Notes: generated by a model from the sequence alone, not told the origin. 35,364 nt of DNA from Actinomycetota bacterium (GCA_019347695.1 JAHWKT010000003.1:3448-38811); one strand, 5' to 3'. Counted from the stretch's first letter, positions 1 to 9,048 are shown. Made by a program: numbers and translations.

Positions 1-1
1 G

Positions 2-1312
2 AGCACACGACCGCACATCGTGATCGTCGGAGGCGGCCTGGTCGGGCTGACGACCGCATGGCGCCTGCAGCGCCGGCTCGGCGCCGACGAGGCCGCAGTC
101 ACACTGGTCAACCCGAACAACTACATGGTCTATCAGTCGCTGCTGCCGGAGGTGGCGTCGGGCATGCTCGAGCCCAGCGACGTCGTCGTGCCGCTCCGGC
201 GGGTGCTGCGCGACACGCACGTCGTCGTGGGTCGCCTCTCGGCGCTGGACACCGGACGCAGGGCGATCACGGTGGCGCCGTCCGACGGCCCGTCGACCGA
301 GCTGACCTACGATCACGTCGTCCTCGCGCTCGGTTCGGAAACCAAGGTACTGCCGGTCCCCGGTCTCGCCGAGCATGCGGTGGGCTTCACGACGGTGCCC
401 GAGGCGCTGTTCCTGCGCGACCACGTGCTGTCGCGGCTGGAGGCCGCCACGCAGTTGCCGGATCCCCGCGCCCGCGGGCGGACGCTGACGTTCGTGTTCG
501 TCGGCGGCGGCTACTCGGGCGTGGAGGCGCTCGCTGAGCTGCAGATGATGGCGCGCAAGGCCGTGGCGCTGTACCCGCAGATCGACCCCGCCGACCAGCA
601 CTGGGTGCTGATCGAGGCGACCGATCGCATCCTGCCGATGGTCGACGGCGACCTCGCGGACGACGCCACGCAGGCGCTGCGCGAGCGGGGCACCGACATT
701 CGGCTGGAGACCACGTTGGACTCCGCCGAGGACGGCGTAATGCGCCTGTCCGACGGCGACGTCCTCGAGGCGGACACGCTCGTGTGGGCCGCCGGTGTGA
801 CCCCCAGTCCGCTGATGTCTGAGCTCGGTCTGCCGGTCAACGACGCCGGCGCGGTGGAGGTCGACGCGGCGCTGCGGGTCCGTGGTGTCGAGGGGGTGTG
901 GGCCGCCGGCGACTGCGCCGCCGTGCCGAACATCGTCGACGGCGGCACGTGTCCCCCCAGCGCGCAGTACGCGCTGCGCGAGGCCCAGCAGCTCGCCACC
1001 AACCTCGTCGCCACCGTGCGTGGCGAGCGGATCGAACCGTTCCGCCACCGGATGGTCGGCGAGATGCTGACGCTCGGCGACCACGATGGCGTCGCCCAAG
1101 TGCTCGGCCGCCACCTGCACGGCGTGCTGCCCTGGTACCTGCGTCGGCTGTATCACATCGCGCGCGTACCCAGCGCGCGCCGCAAGGTCCAGGTGTGGGC
1201 CGACTGGTCACTGCGCCTGGCGTTCGGCCGGGACGTCGTCAGCCTCGGTTCGCTGCGCCGCCCGCAACTCCCCCTCCAGGCGGCGGCGGAGCAGCAGGCC
1301 GACAGCGGCTGA
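2..1312 (+). CDS. NAD(P)/FAD-dependent oxidoreductase, NDH-2-like (5' end probably outside the window)
   Basis: Reading frame is open to the left edge (..STRPHIVIVGGGLVGLTTAWRL); Rossmann GxGxxG FAD motif, second nucleotide-binding motif VFVGGGYSGVEALAEL, and VWAAGDCAAVP motif. The ORF-track start at 20 is an internal GTG. Confidence 0.88.
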   Translation, partial: STRPHIVIVGGGLVGLTTAWRLQRRLGADEAAVTLVNPNNYMVYQSLLPEVASGMLEPSDVVVPLRRVLRDTHVVVGRLSALDTGRRAITVAPSDGPSTELTYDHVVLALGSETKVLPVPGLAEHAVGFTTVPEALFLRDHVLSRLEAATQLPDPRARGRTLTFVFVGGGYSGVEALAELQMMARKAVALYPQIDPADQHWVLIEATDRILPMVDGDLADDATQALRERGTDIRLETTLDSAEDGVMRLSDGDVLEADTLVWAAGVTPSPLMSELGLPVNDAGAVEVDAALRVRGVEGVWAAGDCAAVPNIVDGGTCPPSAQYALREAQQLATNLVATVRGERIEPFRHRMVGEMLTLGDHDGVAQVLGRHLHGVLPWYLRRLYHIARVPSARRKVQVWADWSLRLAFGRDVVSLGSLRRPQLPLQAAAEQQADSG

Positions 1313-1393
1313 CCCGTCGGCGGCGCGCGCACGCGGTTGTGCTGGCTGGAACCCGGGCACGGTTGGACAGCCCACCCAGCGAAAGGCCTCGCC

Positions 1394-1939
1394 GTGCCAT
1401 GGGACTGGTTGACCGCGTCATGGACGAGCGTCGCCCGCATCGCGGTCTCCGCCATCGTCATCTTCGTGTGGCTGCTGCTGACGGTCCGCGTCACCGGGTT
1501 GCGCACCTTTTCCAAGATGGCCGCGGTCGACTTCGCCGTCACCATCGCCAGCGGCGCCGTGCTGGCCACCACCATCACGTCGTCGAGCACCTCGGTCGTG
1601 CAGGGTGCCGTCGCACTTGGGGTGCTGTTCGGCATCCAGGCCGCGTTCGCCAAGCTGCGCCGCAACGACAGGATCAGCGCGGTCGTCGAGAATGCACCGC
1701 TGCTGCTGATGGCCGGCGATCAGATGCTGCACGACAACCTGGGCGCCGCGCGGGTGAGCGTCGACGACGTCAAGGCGAAGCTGCGCGAGGCCAACGTGTT
1801 GCGCAGTGCCGACGTCCGCGCGGTGGTGCTCGAGACGACCGGGGACATCAGCGTGCTGCACGGCGACGGGCCACTCGAGCCGGACCTCGTGGACGGTGTG
1901 CGCGGCGCCGACCGTCTCGAGCATGACGGCAGCTCGTGA
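1394..1939 (+). CDS. DUF421/YetF-like membrane protein
   Basis: GTG start giving VPWDWLTASWTSVARIAVSAIVIFVWLLLTVRVTGLRTFSKMAAVDFAVTIASGAVL; N-terminal TM helices and a YetF-like C-terminal domain. Confidence 0.8.
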   Translation: MPWDWLTASWTSVARIAVSAIVIFVWLLLTVRVTGLRTFSKMAAVDFAVTIASGAVLATTITSSSTSVVQGAVALGVLFGIQAAFAKLRRNDRISAVVENAPLLLMAGDQMLHDNLGAARVSVDDVKAKLREANVLRSADVRAVVLETTGDISVLHGDGPLEPDLVDGVRGADRLEHDGSS

Positions 1940-2470
1940 TGCTGATCGTACAGCTCGTCGCCGGCACCGTGGTCCTGCTGGTCACCGCCGCCGACATCGT
2001 CGTGACCACCACGTCGGTGTCCAGCGGCCGAGGTCCCCTGTCGTCCCAGGTCGCCGCGCGCGTCTGGTCGGTCGTGCTCGCAGTGCACACCTGCACACCC
2101 GGCCACCGGCTGATCCAGGTCGCGGTCTGGTGATCCTGTTCGGGATCGTCCTGACGTGGGCGTCCTGCTGAGCGTCGGCTGGGCGCTGCTGTTCAGCGCG
2201 CCGGGGGCGCTCGATGGCAGCGGCGGTGTGGGCTTCGGCCAGCGCCTGCACTTCGCCGCGACCACGGTCGCCGGGGCGTGGCACCTCGTCGCTGCAGGTG
2301 GCCGACGGCGGCTGGTGGATCGCCGAGCGGGCCTGCCCATGCGCGAGCCCGACGCCTTCGAGGCCGCCGTCGACGAGTTCGACGACCGACGTCGCGTGCT
2401 GCGCGGCTTCCTGGCCTTCGAGGGGCGGCAGTGGCCGCCCGACACCGAGCTCCAGTCGGACGCGCCCACC
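1936..2470 (+). pseudogene. Frameshifted remnant of a two-TM ion-channel-like membrane protein
   Basis: Continuous similarity-like signal jumps frame: MLIVQLVAGTVVLLVTAADIVVTTTSV..GHRLIQVA (frame of 1936), then GLVILFGIVLTWASC (frame of 1806), then VGVLLSVGWALLFSAPGALDGSG..RLHFAATTVAG..MREPDAFEAAVDEFDDRRRVLRGFLAFEGRQWPPDTELQ (frame of 2156). Confidence 0.6.
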
Positions 2471-2523
2471 GACGAGCACGCCGCGACGTCAGACAGCTAT
2501 CCGCCGGCTCTGGGCGGCCGACG

Positions 2524-4053
2524 TCAGCCCGTCAGGCCACGGAGTCCCCGGATCAGTGCCCGGCGCTGGGTCCCGAGCCACGACCGGAGCTCGTCGGCGT
2601 CGAGGGCGTCGGGAGCAGCGTCGGCGAGCAGTCGCGCGATCTCGTCGTCGGTCGTCGCCAGCTCGTCGGAGATCTCCCCGCCGGACGAGGTGGCGACGTC
2701 GAGCAGCGCCGCGTCGCGCTCCTTCCACAGCTGCAGGAACGCAGACTCCTCGGACGCGTCGATCGCCGGCGCGCGTCCGATCGCCTCAGCCAGCTCGTCG
2801 GCGTTCTCGTCGAGCACATCGGCGACTGCCGCGCGGTCGAGCTCCCCGACGTCCACGGCGGTGGCGAGCAGGAACACCTCGTCGATGAGCTGGCTGGCGA
2901 TCTCCTGGCGTAGCACGGCGGTGGTCGTCTCGAAGCCGTCGAGGTCCAGGTGCTCCACGTACGACCGCGCGACCTCCAGCCCGAGCGGTTCCACCGCCTC
3001 GGTCGCCGCCTGATGGGCGCGCTGGACTGTCGTGTCCACCTGGGCACCCTCGCGGACCGCTTCGAGCACCGCGTCGGTCCACGTGCGGAACAGCTCGGTG
3101 GCGGCGTCGGTCTCGATGACCTCGCCGGCGGTCACGGCGATGAGTGGTCCGAGCTCGGCCGAGATCTGCTCGAGCTCGGCCCGCGGTGCCTCGAGCGGCT
3201 CGCCTCCACCTGCGTCGACGACGGTGGCGTACTCCTCCACCACCGCAACGTGGTCGCGGAGCAGCCGCACGACCGCGCGGCGATCGACGGCTTGCACGCT
3301 GCGCAATCGGCCGATCGTCTCCGCCACCTGGCCAGCCGCCGACTCGGCGAGCACGCGCGCCCCCTCGACGTCGCCGTCGGTCACCACCTGGTACGCCAGG
3401 AGCAGCTCGGCAAACGTCAGGCGAGCGAACGCGTCCGCGATCTCCTGGCGGACCACCGCGCCTTCGGCGTCGAAGGCGTCGCTGTCGGCGAGTGCCGACG
3501 CCAACGGCAGCGCGAGGTCGGCGGTGGTCGTCTCCACCGCGGACGTGAGCTGCTCGTAGCGCTGCGATGGCGACGGCGTGGCGGTTGGCTCGGGCGACGC
3601 CGTCTCGCTCGCGACGTCACCGGTGACGGTGATCGGCCGGCGAACGGTCCGCAGCTTGGGCATCCCGGTCGCCGTGGCCATGACCTCGTACTCGCCGGGC
3701 GCGACGGGCAGCGACCCGACGTCGAGCTCGAAGCGCACCTGCTGGCCGGGAACCAGCGCCACACGGTGAGGATCATGCGCGAACGCCCGGCGCTCGGCCC
3801 AACGGTAGACCTCGACGCCGTTGGTCAGGAACGCCACGTCGCCGCGCTGTGTCGTGTCGAAGGTCAGCAGTGCCCGCTGGTCGCTGACGTTGCGCACCCG
3901 CAGGTCGAACGTGGCGGGTTCTCCGGTGATCAGCGGATCCGGCGAGGTCACGATCTCGAGCTGCAGGCGGTCGGTCGAGGTCTCCGCCAACGGGGGCGAC
4001 GAGTTGCCGCAGGCGGTCACGAGGACCGCCATCACGGCGACGAGCATGGTCAC
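2524..4053 (-). CDS. Putative lipoprotein with a BsuPI-like domain and a duplicated helical module
   Basis: N-terminal VTMLVAVMAVLVTAC lipobox; beta-rich segment LQLEIVTSPDPLITGEPATFDLRVRNVSDQ..VPGQQVRFELDVGSLPVAPGEYEVMATA resembles BsuPI; two helical repeats follow. ORF-track start at 4464 is overextended into the SDR gene. Confidence 0.75.
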   Translation of the reverse strand: MTMLVAVMAVLVTACGNSSPPLAETSTDRLQLEIVTSPDPLITGEPATFDLRVRNVSDQRALLTFDTTQRGDVAFLTNGVEVYRWAERRAFAHDPHRVALVPGQQVRFELDVGSLPVAPGEYEVMATATGMPKLRTVRRPITVTGDVASETASPEPTATPSPSQRYEQLTSAVETTTADLALPLASALADSDAFDAEGAVVRQEIADAFARLTFAELLLAYQVVTDGDVEGARVLAESAAGQVAETIGRLRSVQAVDRRAVVRLLRDHVAVVEEYATVVDAGGGEPLEAPRAELEQISAELGPLIAVTAGEVIETDAATELFRTWTDAVLEAVREGAQVDTTVQRAHQAATEAVEPLGLEVARSYVEHLDLDGFETTTAVLRQEIASQLIDEVFLLATAVDVGELDRAAVADVLDENADELAEAIGRAPAIDASEESAFLQLWKERDAALLDVATSSGGEISDELATTDDEIARLLADAAPDALDADELRSWLGTQRRALIRGLRGLTG

Positions 4054-4069
4054 GCGCACCGGGGGACCT

Positions 4070-5065
4070 CTACGCCCGACGCGCCACCGCGGCGGCGGCC
4101 GCGGCCGACAGGGCCGCCACGCCGAGTGCGACGGGCCCGCGGTGCTTGGTGAGCCACAGCTGCGGGCTGACGTCGTGCGCCTGGTCGTCGAATGGGCCGT
4201 GCGCGCCGCGGTCGCCGGACGCGGGCTCGTACAGGTTGTCGTGGTCGGTGGGGTCCAATGGCTGGTCGGTCTGCTGGCCGCTGTAGGCGGTCCTGGCCAG
4301 GTAGCGGTCGGCGAGCCATGGCGCGAACTTCTCGCCGAGGATCGTGTAGACGGTCGAGGTTCCGACGTACACCTCGCGTCGGCGGTGGTGCGCCGCCCAG
4401 TGGATGGCGTCGGCGGCCACCTCCGGCTGGAAGATCGGCGGCACCGGCATGGTCTGCTTGTCAAGCTTCGTGCGGCCCCACGTGAACTGGGGGGTGTTCA
4501 GTCCGGGCAGCTGCACCATGGCGAGGTGAACGTTGCTGCCGCGGTGGCGCAGCTCGGTCATGATCGACTCGGTCACGCCTTTGATGGCGTGCTTGGCGCC
4601 GCAGTACGGCGACTGCAGCGGGATGCTGCGGTAAGCCATCGCCGATCCGACCTGGACGATCGTGCCGCGGTCACGGGGCAGCATGCGCTGCAGCGCCGCC
4701 CTGGTGCCGTACACGGTCCCCAGGTAGGTCACCTCGGTCGCACGCCGAAACTCGTCGGGCTCGATGTCGAGGAACTCCGCGTAGATCGTGACCATGGCGT
4801 CGTTGATCCACACGTCGATCTCGCCGAGGCCCTCCTCGACGGCGCTCGCCGCAGCCTCGACGCGGTTGGGGTCGGCGACATCGGTCGGCAGGCACAGCAC
4901 CGTGGCCCCGAGCTGCTCCAGCTCCTTGCGCGCCGCCTCGAGCCGGTCGCTGTCGCGGGCGAGCAGGGCGATGCGCGCGCCGTCCTGCGCGAACCGCCGT
5001 GCGGTGGCCCGTCCGATCCCAGCCGTCCCGCCGGTGATGACCACCGTCGTGTCGGGGTCCGCCAT
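4070..5065 (-). CDS. SDR family oxidoreductase
   Basis: TGGTAGIG cofactor motif, YCGAKHA catalytic YxxxK, C-terminal hydrophobic segment. Confidence 0.9.
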   Translation of the reverse strand: MADPDTTVVITGGTAGIGRATARRFAQDGARIALLARDSDRLEAARKELEQLGATVLCLPTDVADPNRVEAAASAVEEGLGEIDVWINDAMVTIYAEFLDIEPDEFRRATEVTYLGTVYGTRAALQRMLPRDRGTIVQVGSAMAYRSIPLQSPYCGAKHAIKGVTESIMTELRHRGSNVHLAMVQLPGLNTPQFTWGRTKLDKQTMPVPPIFQPEVAADAIHWAAHHRRREVYVGTSTVYTILGEKFAPWLADRYLARTAYSGQQTDQPLDPTDHDNLYEPASGDRGAHGPFDDQAHDVSPQLWLTKHRGPVALGVAALSAAAAAAVARRA

Positions 5066-5144
5066 GTCCGCTCCTCGTCGTCGCCTGGATCCGGCGGTGC
5101 GCGATCCTGTGCATCACCACTTCCCGACCGGAAGGAGGAGACAC

Positions 5145-5255
5145 ATGGTCCGCCGGTGCGTACCCGACGCGCGCCCCGTTGGAACCATCGCGGTCGATCG
5201 CACGACGATCCCGATCGTTTGTCCGGCGGCGCGGGGGGTAGGCCCGCGCCCATGA
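5145..5255 (+). CDS. Putative 36-aa leader peptide upstream of qcrC
   Basis: GGAAGGAGGAGACACATG: near-ideal SD 7-8 nt before ATG at 5145; MVRRCVPDARPVGTIAVDRTTIPIVCPAARGVGPRP, TGA at 5253-5255 overlaps the qcrC ATG at 5252 (ATGA). Confidence 0.5.
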   Translation: MVRRCVPDARPVGTIAVDRTTIPIVCPAARGVGPRP

Positions 5256-6052
5256 CGTACTCCGACGCCGTCACCCGGCGCCGGGCCGCTCGTGGCGACC
5301 GGCGTGACCGCGCCCGAGCACTTCTCGGCTGGGCGGTGGTGCTCGCCGCCGCTGGCGCGCTGCTCGTCTTCCAGCCGGCGCGGGGACAGGAGGACGGCGA
5401 CGGGGACCGGCCAGAGCGCGGCCCCGCGTTGTACCAGGCCAACTGCGCGAGCTGCCATGGCAACCGGGGCGAGGGCACCTTTCGCGGCCCGAGCCTGATC
5501 GGCGTGGGGGCGGCCAGCGCCGACTACTGGCTGCGCAGCGGGCGGATGCCACTGCCGATCCGGGAGCCCGGCCAGGAGGCCAAGCGGGGCGAGCCGGCGT
5601 TCAGCGACCTACAGATCCGCGAGCTGGTGGACTACGTCGCGAGCCTCGGCGACGGTCCGCAGATCCCGGAGCTCGATCTGACCGACGTCGATCTGGCGAA
5701 GGGTGGGGAGCTGTACCGGCTCAACTGCGCGTCCTGCCACAACTGGGACGGCAAGGGCGGCGCGCTGGTCAACCGCGGCAACGCCCCGCCGCTGCATCCG
5801 GTGCCCGACCGGCAGCTGGCCGAGGCCATCCGCATCGGCCCCGGCGCGATGCCCCAGTTCAGCGAACGCCAGCTCGACGACGAGGAGCTCAACGACGTGG
5901 TCGCCTACGCCGACTATCTGCGGACCCCTCAGGACGCCGGTGGGTACGGGCTCGCCCACTGGGGACCCTCCACCGAGACGGTCGCCGGGTTCGTGGCGAT
6001 GCTGGTGCTGGTGCTGGTGACCGCCTGGCTGGGAGAACGTCGCCGTGGCTGA
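5252..6052 (+). CDS. qcrC: Diheme cytochrome c subunit of the bc complex (QcrC-like)
   Basis: Two CASCH heme-binding motifs, N-terminal signal/TM and C-terminal TM (ETVAGFVAMLVLVLVTAWLGERRRG); followed by Rieske and cytochrome b genes. Confidence 0.9.
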   Translation: MTYSDAVTRRRAARGDRRDRARALLGWAVVLAAAGALLVFQPARGQEDGDGDRPERGPALYQANCASCHGNRGEGTFRGPSLIGVGAASADYWLRSGRMPLPIREPGQEAKRGEPAFSDLQIRELVDYVASLGDGPQIPELDLTDVDLAKGGELYRLNCASCHNWDGKGGALVNRGNAPPLHPVPDRQLAEAIRIGPGAMPQFSERQLDDEELNDVVAYADYLRTPQDAGGYGLAHWGPSTETVAGFVAMLVLVLVTAWLGERRRG

Positions 6053-6908
6053 GCAGCGAGGCGGTACCGTGCGGGTGGCCCTCGCCTTCCTCGTGAGCAT
6101 GGCGGCCAGCGTCGGCTTCATCGGCGCCTACCAGCTCGACGCCGGCACCCAGTGGCTCGCGCTGTCGCTGTCGATCGCGCTGGGTTCGCTGGGTGCGGGC
6201 CTGGCGTGGTGGTCGCGGCGACTCATGCCGCAGGAGTCCTCCGAGGAGGCGCGCCCCACGCTCGCGCCGCCACCGGAGGAGGAGCGCGAGACCGCCGAGA
6301 CGTTCGAGGCCGGCAGGCGTGGGATCCGCCGCCGCGGATTGCTCGGGGGCTTGCTGGCGGCCGCGGTGGGCGCACTGGGTCTTGGCACGGTCTGGCCGGC
6401 CCGCTCCCTGGGTCCGCCGCCGTCATCGGGGTTCCGCCAGACCGGCTGGCGCGAGGGCGTGCACCTCATCGACGAGACCGGTCGCCGGATCGGGATCGAC
6501 ACGCTGGACTTCGGGGGTGTCGTCACGGTGTTCCCGGAGGGACGCGATCCGGCCGCCGACGACCAGGTGGTCCTCATGCGCATCCCGCTGGAGGACCTGG
6601 ACCTGCCGGAGGGGCGCGCCAACTGGACGCCGGACGGCTACGTGGCGTTCTCGAAGGTCTGCACCCACGCGGGCTGCCCGGTCGGGCTCTACCAGGACGT
6701 CGGCTACCTGCTGCTGTGCCCGTGCCACCAGGCGACGTTCGACGTCGTGCAGGGCGCGGTCCCGGTCTTCGGGCCCGCGCCGCGTGAGCTGCCGCAGCTG
6801 CCGCTGCGTGCCGATCGCGACGGCCTGCTGCTGGCCGCCGGCGACTTCTCCGGTCCGGTGGGACCGGACCGGTGGCGGCTCGGCGAGGTCAAAGACGGCG
6901 ACGCATGA
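6045..6908 (+). CDS. qcrA: Ubiquinol/menaquinol-cytochrome c reductase Rieske iron-sulfur protein
   Basis: CTHAGC...CPCHQATFDV Rieske cluster motifs; three N-terminal hydrophobic segments; overlaps the qcrC 3' end. Confidence 0.93.
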   Translation: MAEQRGGTVRVALAFLVSMAASVGFIGAYQLDAGTQWLALSLSIALGSLGAGLAWWSRRLMPQESSEEARPTLAPPPEEERETAETFEAGRRGIRRRGLLGGLLAAAVGALGLGTVWPARSLGPPPSSGFRQTGWREGVHLIDETGRRIGIDTLDFGGVVTVFPEGRDPAADDQVVLMRIPLEDLDLPEGRANWTPDGYVAFSKVCTHAGCPVGLYQDVGYLLLCPCHQATFDVVQGAVPVFGPAPRELPQLPLRADRDGLLLAAGDFSGPVGPDRWRLGEVKDGDA

Positions 6909-8440
6909 CCGATCACACCACGACGCCGATCGGTCGTCTCGCGCAGTGGATCGACCAGCGGGTCGGCGCGGCGAAGTTCACGCGCTCGACGCTGGACTAC
7001 GTGTTCCCGAAGCACTTCTCGTTCCTGTTCGGCGAGATCGCGCTGTACTCGTTCGTCGTGCTCGTCGGGACCGGCATCTTCCTGGCGCTGTTCTACACGC
7101 CCAGCGAGGCCGAGGTGATCTACGCGGGCACGTACGACCCGCTGCGCGGCGTGGCCATGACCGAGGCCTACGAGTCGGTCGTCGACCTGTCGTTCTCGGT
7201 GCGAGCCGGTCTGCTGTTCCGCCAGACCCACCACTGGGCGGCGATCATCTTCCTCGGCGCGATCTTCCTGCATCTGTGCCGGGTGTTCTTCACCGGCGCC
7301 TTCCGCCGGCCGCGTGAGCTCAACTGGATCACCGGCGTGACGCTGATGGTCGTGGCGATCGCCGAGGGCTTCGCGGGCTACTCGTTGCTCGACGATCTGC
7401 TGAGCGGCACCGGCGTGCGGATCGCCTACTCGATCGCCGAATCGATCCCCGTCGTGGGCACGTGGCTCGCGTACTGGATCTGGGGAGGCGAGTATCCCGG
7501 CGAGGGCTTCCTGTCGCGGTTGTTTGCCGTGCACATCTTCCTGCTCCCGGCCGTCATCGCCGCGCTGATCGGCGTGCATCTGTTCCTGGTGGCACGGCCG
7601 CACCACACCCAGTTCGCCGGCCCCGGCAAACGCGAGGACAACGTGGTGGGCCTGCGCCTGTGGCCGTCGTACGCCACCTTGTCGGTCGGGCTGTTCTTCC
7701 TGGTGGCTGCGGTGCTCAACCTGATGGGCGGGTTCCTGCAGATCAACCCGGTGTGGCTCTACGGGCCCTACGACGTGTTCGTCGTGTCGAGCGGATCGCA
7801 GGCCGACTGGTACTTCCTGTGGCTGCAGGGCGCGCTGCGACTGATGCCGGGCGTGAGCCTGGAGCTCGGCCCCTACACCGTCGCCAACCAGTTCTTCCCG
7901 GCGGTCCTGTATCCGGGCGTGGTGTTCGCGCTGCTGTACCTGTGGCCATTCCTCGAGGCGCGCGTCACCGGCGACCGTGGCGAGCACCACCTGTTGGACC
8001 GTCCGCGCGACCGGCCGCTGCGCACCGCGCTCGGTGCTGCGGCCATCGCCGGCTTCGTGGTGCTGCTGCTCGCCGGCAGTGACGACGTCTTCGTCACGAC
8101 CTTCGACTGGTCGATCGTCCCGGTGCGCAACGTCGAGCGCGTGCTGTTCTTCGTGCTCCCGGTGCTGGTCGGGCTGGGCGTGTGGAAGGCGGCCCGCGAC
8201 CTGTCGCGTGCCGATCCACCAGACCGCCGGTCCGCGGCGCCGGCATCCACCGAGCCGACGCCGGCGGACGCACCTGCCGGGTCGTCGGGCGTCGCCGCCG
8301 ACGCCGTGGCCTACCGTCGGCATGAGGTCCGGCACGGCGACAGCGGACCGACGACGCTGGTCGGTGCGATCGCGGCGGTGGGTGCGGCGGTCGCCGTGGG
8401 ATCACTGGTGCGGCGCGGCCTGCGCGACCGCTCGCACTGA
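6905..8440 (+). CDS. qcrB: Cytochrome b subunit of the bc complex
   Basis: RQTHHWAAIIFLGAIFLHLCRVFFTGAFRRPRELNWITG, EGFAGYSLLDDLLSGTG, HIFLLPAVIAALIGVHLFLV; ATG at 6905 overlaps the qcrA stop region. Confidence 0.93.
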   Translation: MTDHTTTPIGRLAQWIDQRVGAAKFTRSTLDYVFPKHFSFLFGEIALYSFVVLVGTGIFLALFYTPSEAEVIYAGTYDPLRGVAMTEAYESVVDLSFSVRAGLLFRQTHHWAAIIFLGAIFLHLCRVFFTGAFRRPRELNWITGVTLMVVAIAEGFAGYSLLDDLLSGTGVRIAYSIAESIPVVGTWLAYWIWGGEYPGEGFLSRLFAVHIFLLPAVIAALIGVHLFLVARPHHTQFAGPGKREDNVVGLRLWPSYATLSVGLFFLVAAVLNLMGGFLQINPVWLYGPYDVFVVSSGSQADWYFLWLQGALRLMPGVSLELGPYTVANQFFPAVLYPGVVFALLYLWPFLEARVTGDRGEHHLLDRPRDRPLRTALGAAAIAGFVVLLLAGSDDVFVTTFDWSIVPVRNVERVLFFVLPVLVGLGVWKAARDLSRADPPDRRSAAPASTEPTPADAPAGSSGVAADAVAYRRHEVRHGDSGPTTLVGAIAAVGAAVAVGSLVRRGLRDRSH

Positions 8441-8514
8441 CCGGCACGCGACTGTGGTGCGGACGCCGCAGCCGGACGCAGCGCCGCTCTGTCGACAACA
8501 GCGCGTCTACGCGT

Positions 8515-8919
8515 CTACTCCAGCGACAGCAGGTAGGCGGAGATGTTGACGGCGTCCTGCTGGGTGACGCCGAGATCCGGCATGGCCGTTCCGGACTCGA
8601 CCTCCTGCGGGTTGGCGATCCACCGCACCAGGTTCTCCTCGTTGTTCGTCAACGACCCCGCGATGTAGGAGCGCTGACCCCAGTGGTCCAGCGGCGGACC
8701 GACGTAGGACGGCGTCGAGTCGACGCCGGGTACGACATGGCAGCTGACGCACCCGTAGTCGCTGATGAGCCGCCTGCCGATCTCGGGCTCCCCGCTGCCG
8801 ACCTGCTGGGGACGCGTCATCGGCGCGGTGCACCCGGCCACCAGCGCGATCGCGAGCGCCCAGCTCGCGAGAACCCGCCACTGACGGGAGCCGTCAACGC
8901 CACTGATCCCGGTGTCCAC
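8515..8919 (-). CDS. Lipoprotein c-type cytochrome (single heme)
   Basis: GTG start preceded by CAGGAG; lipobox LVAGC; CVSCH heme motif; downstream Met GTAMPDLG. Confidence 0.85.
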   Translation of the reverse strand: MDTGISGVDGSRQWRVLASWALAIALVAGCTAPMTRPQQVGSGEPEIGRRLISDYGCVSCHVVPGVDSTPSYVGPPLDHWGQRSYIAGSLTNNEENLVRWIANPQEVESGTAMPDLGVTQQDAVNISAYLLSLE

Positions 8920-9048
8920 TGTGCGCTCCTGCGATCACTGCTGTGGCGTACATCTCCGACTGGGCCAGACATATGCATTCCACCCGCGGCATCGCAGGAC
9001 GACACCGAACCGCGCCAAGCCCCACGGCGCGGTCCGGGTCCGACGGCG

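Noticed and set aside
898-1926. 342-aa ORF overlapping the NDH-2-like and DUF421 genes
   Set aside because: Arg/Pro/Gly-rich low-complexity translation in an alternative frame of well-supported genes; typical high-GC shadow ORF.
4663-4800. SDR motif WINDAMVT (N-D-A-M) as an inactive enzyme
   Set aside because: The first Asn of the NNAG-type motif and the YxxxK catalytic pair are retained; the second position varies in the family, so this is not evidence of inactivity.
6704-8335. 543-aa minus-strand ORF antisense to qcrA/qcrB
   Set aside because: Antisense to strongly supported Rieske and cytochrome b genes; His/Glu/Arg-rich composition without domain motifs.
8441-8514. Possible bidirectional terminator between qcrB and the convergent cytochrome c gene
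   Set aside because: Only weak short inverted repeats (e.g. CTGT/ACAG) and a small gcgtctac duplication; no convincing hairpin plus U-tract.
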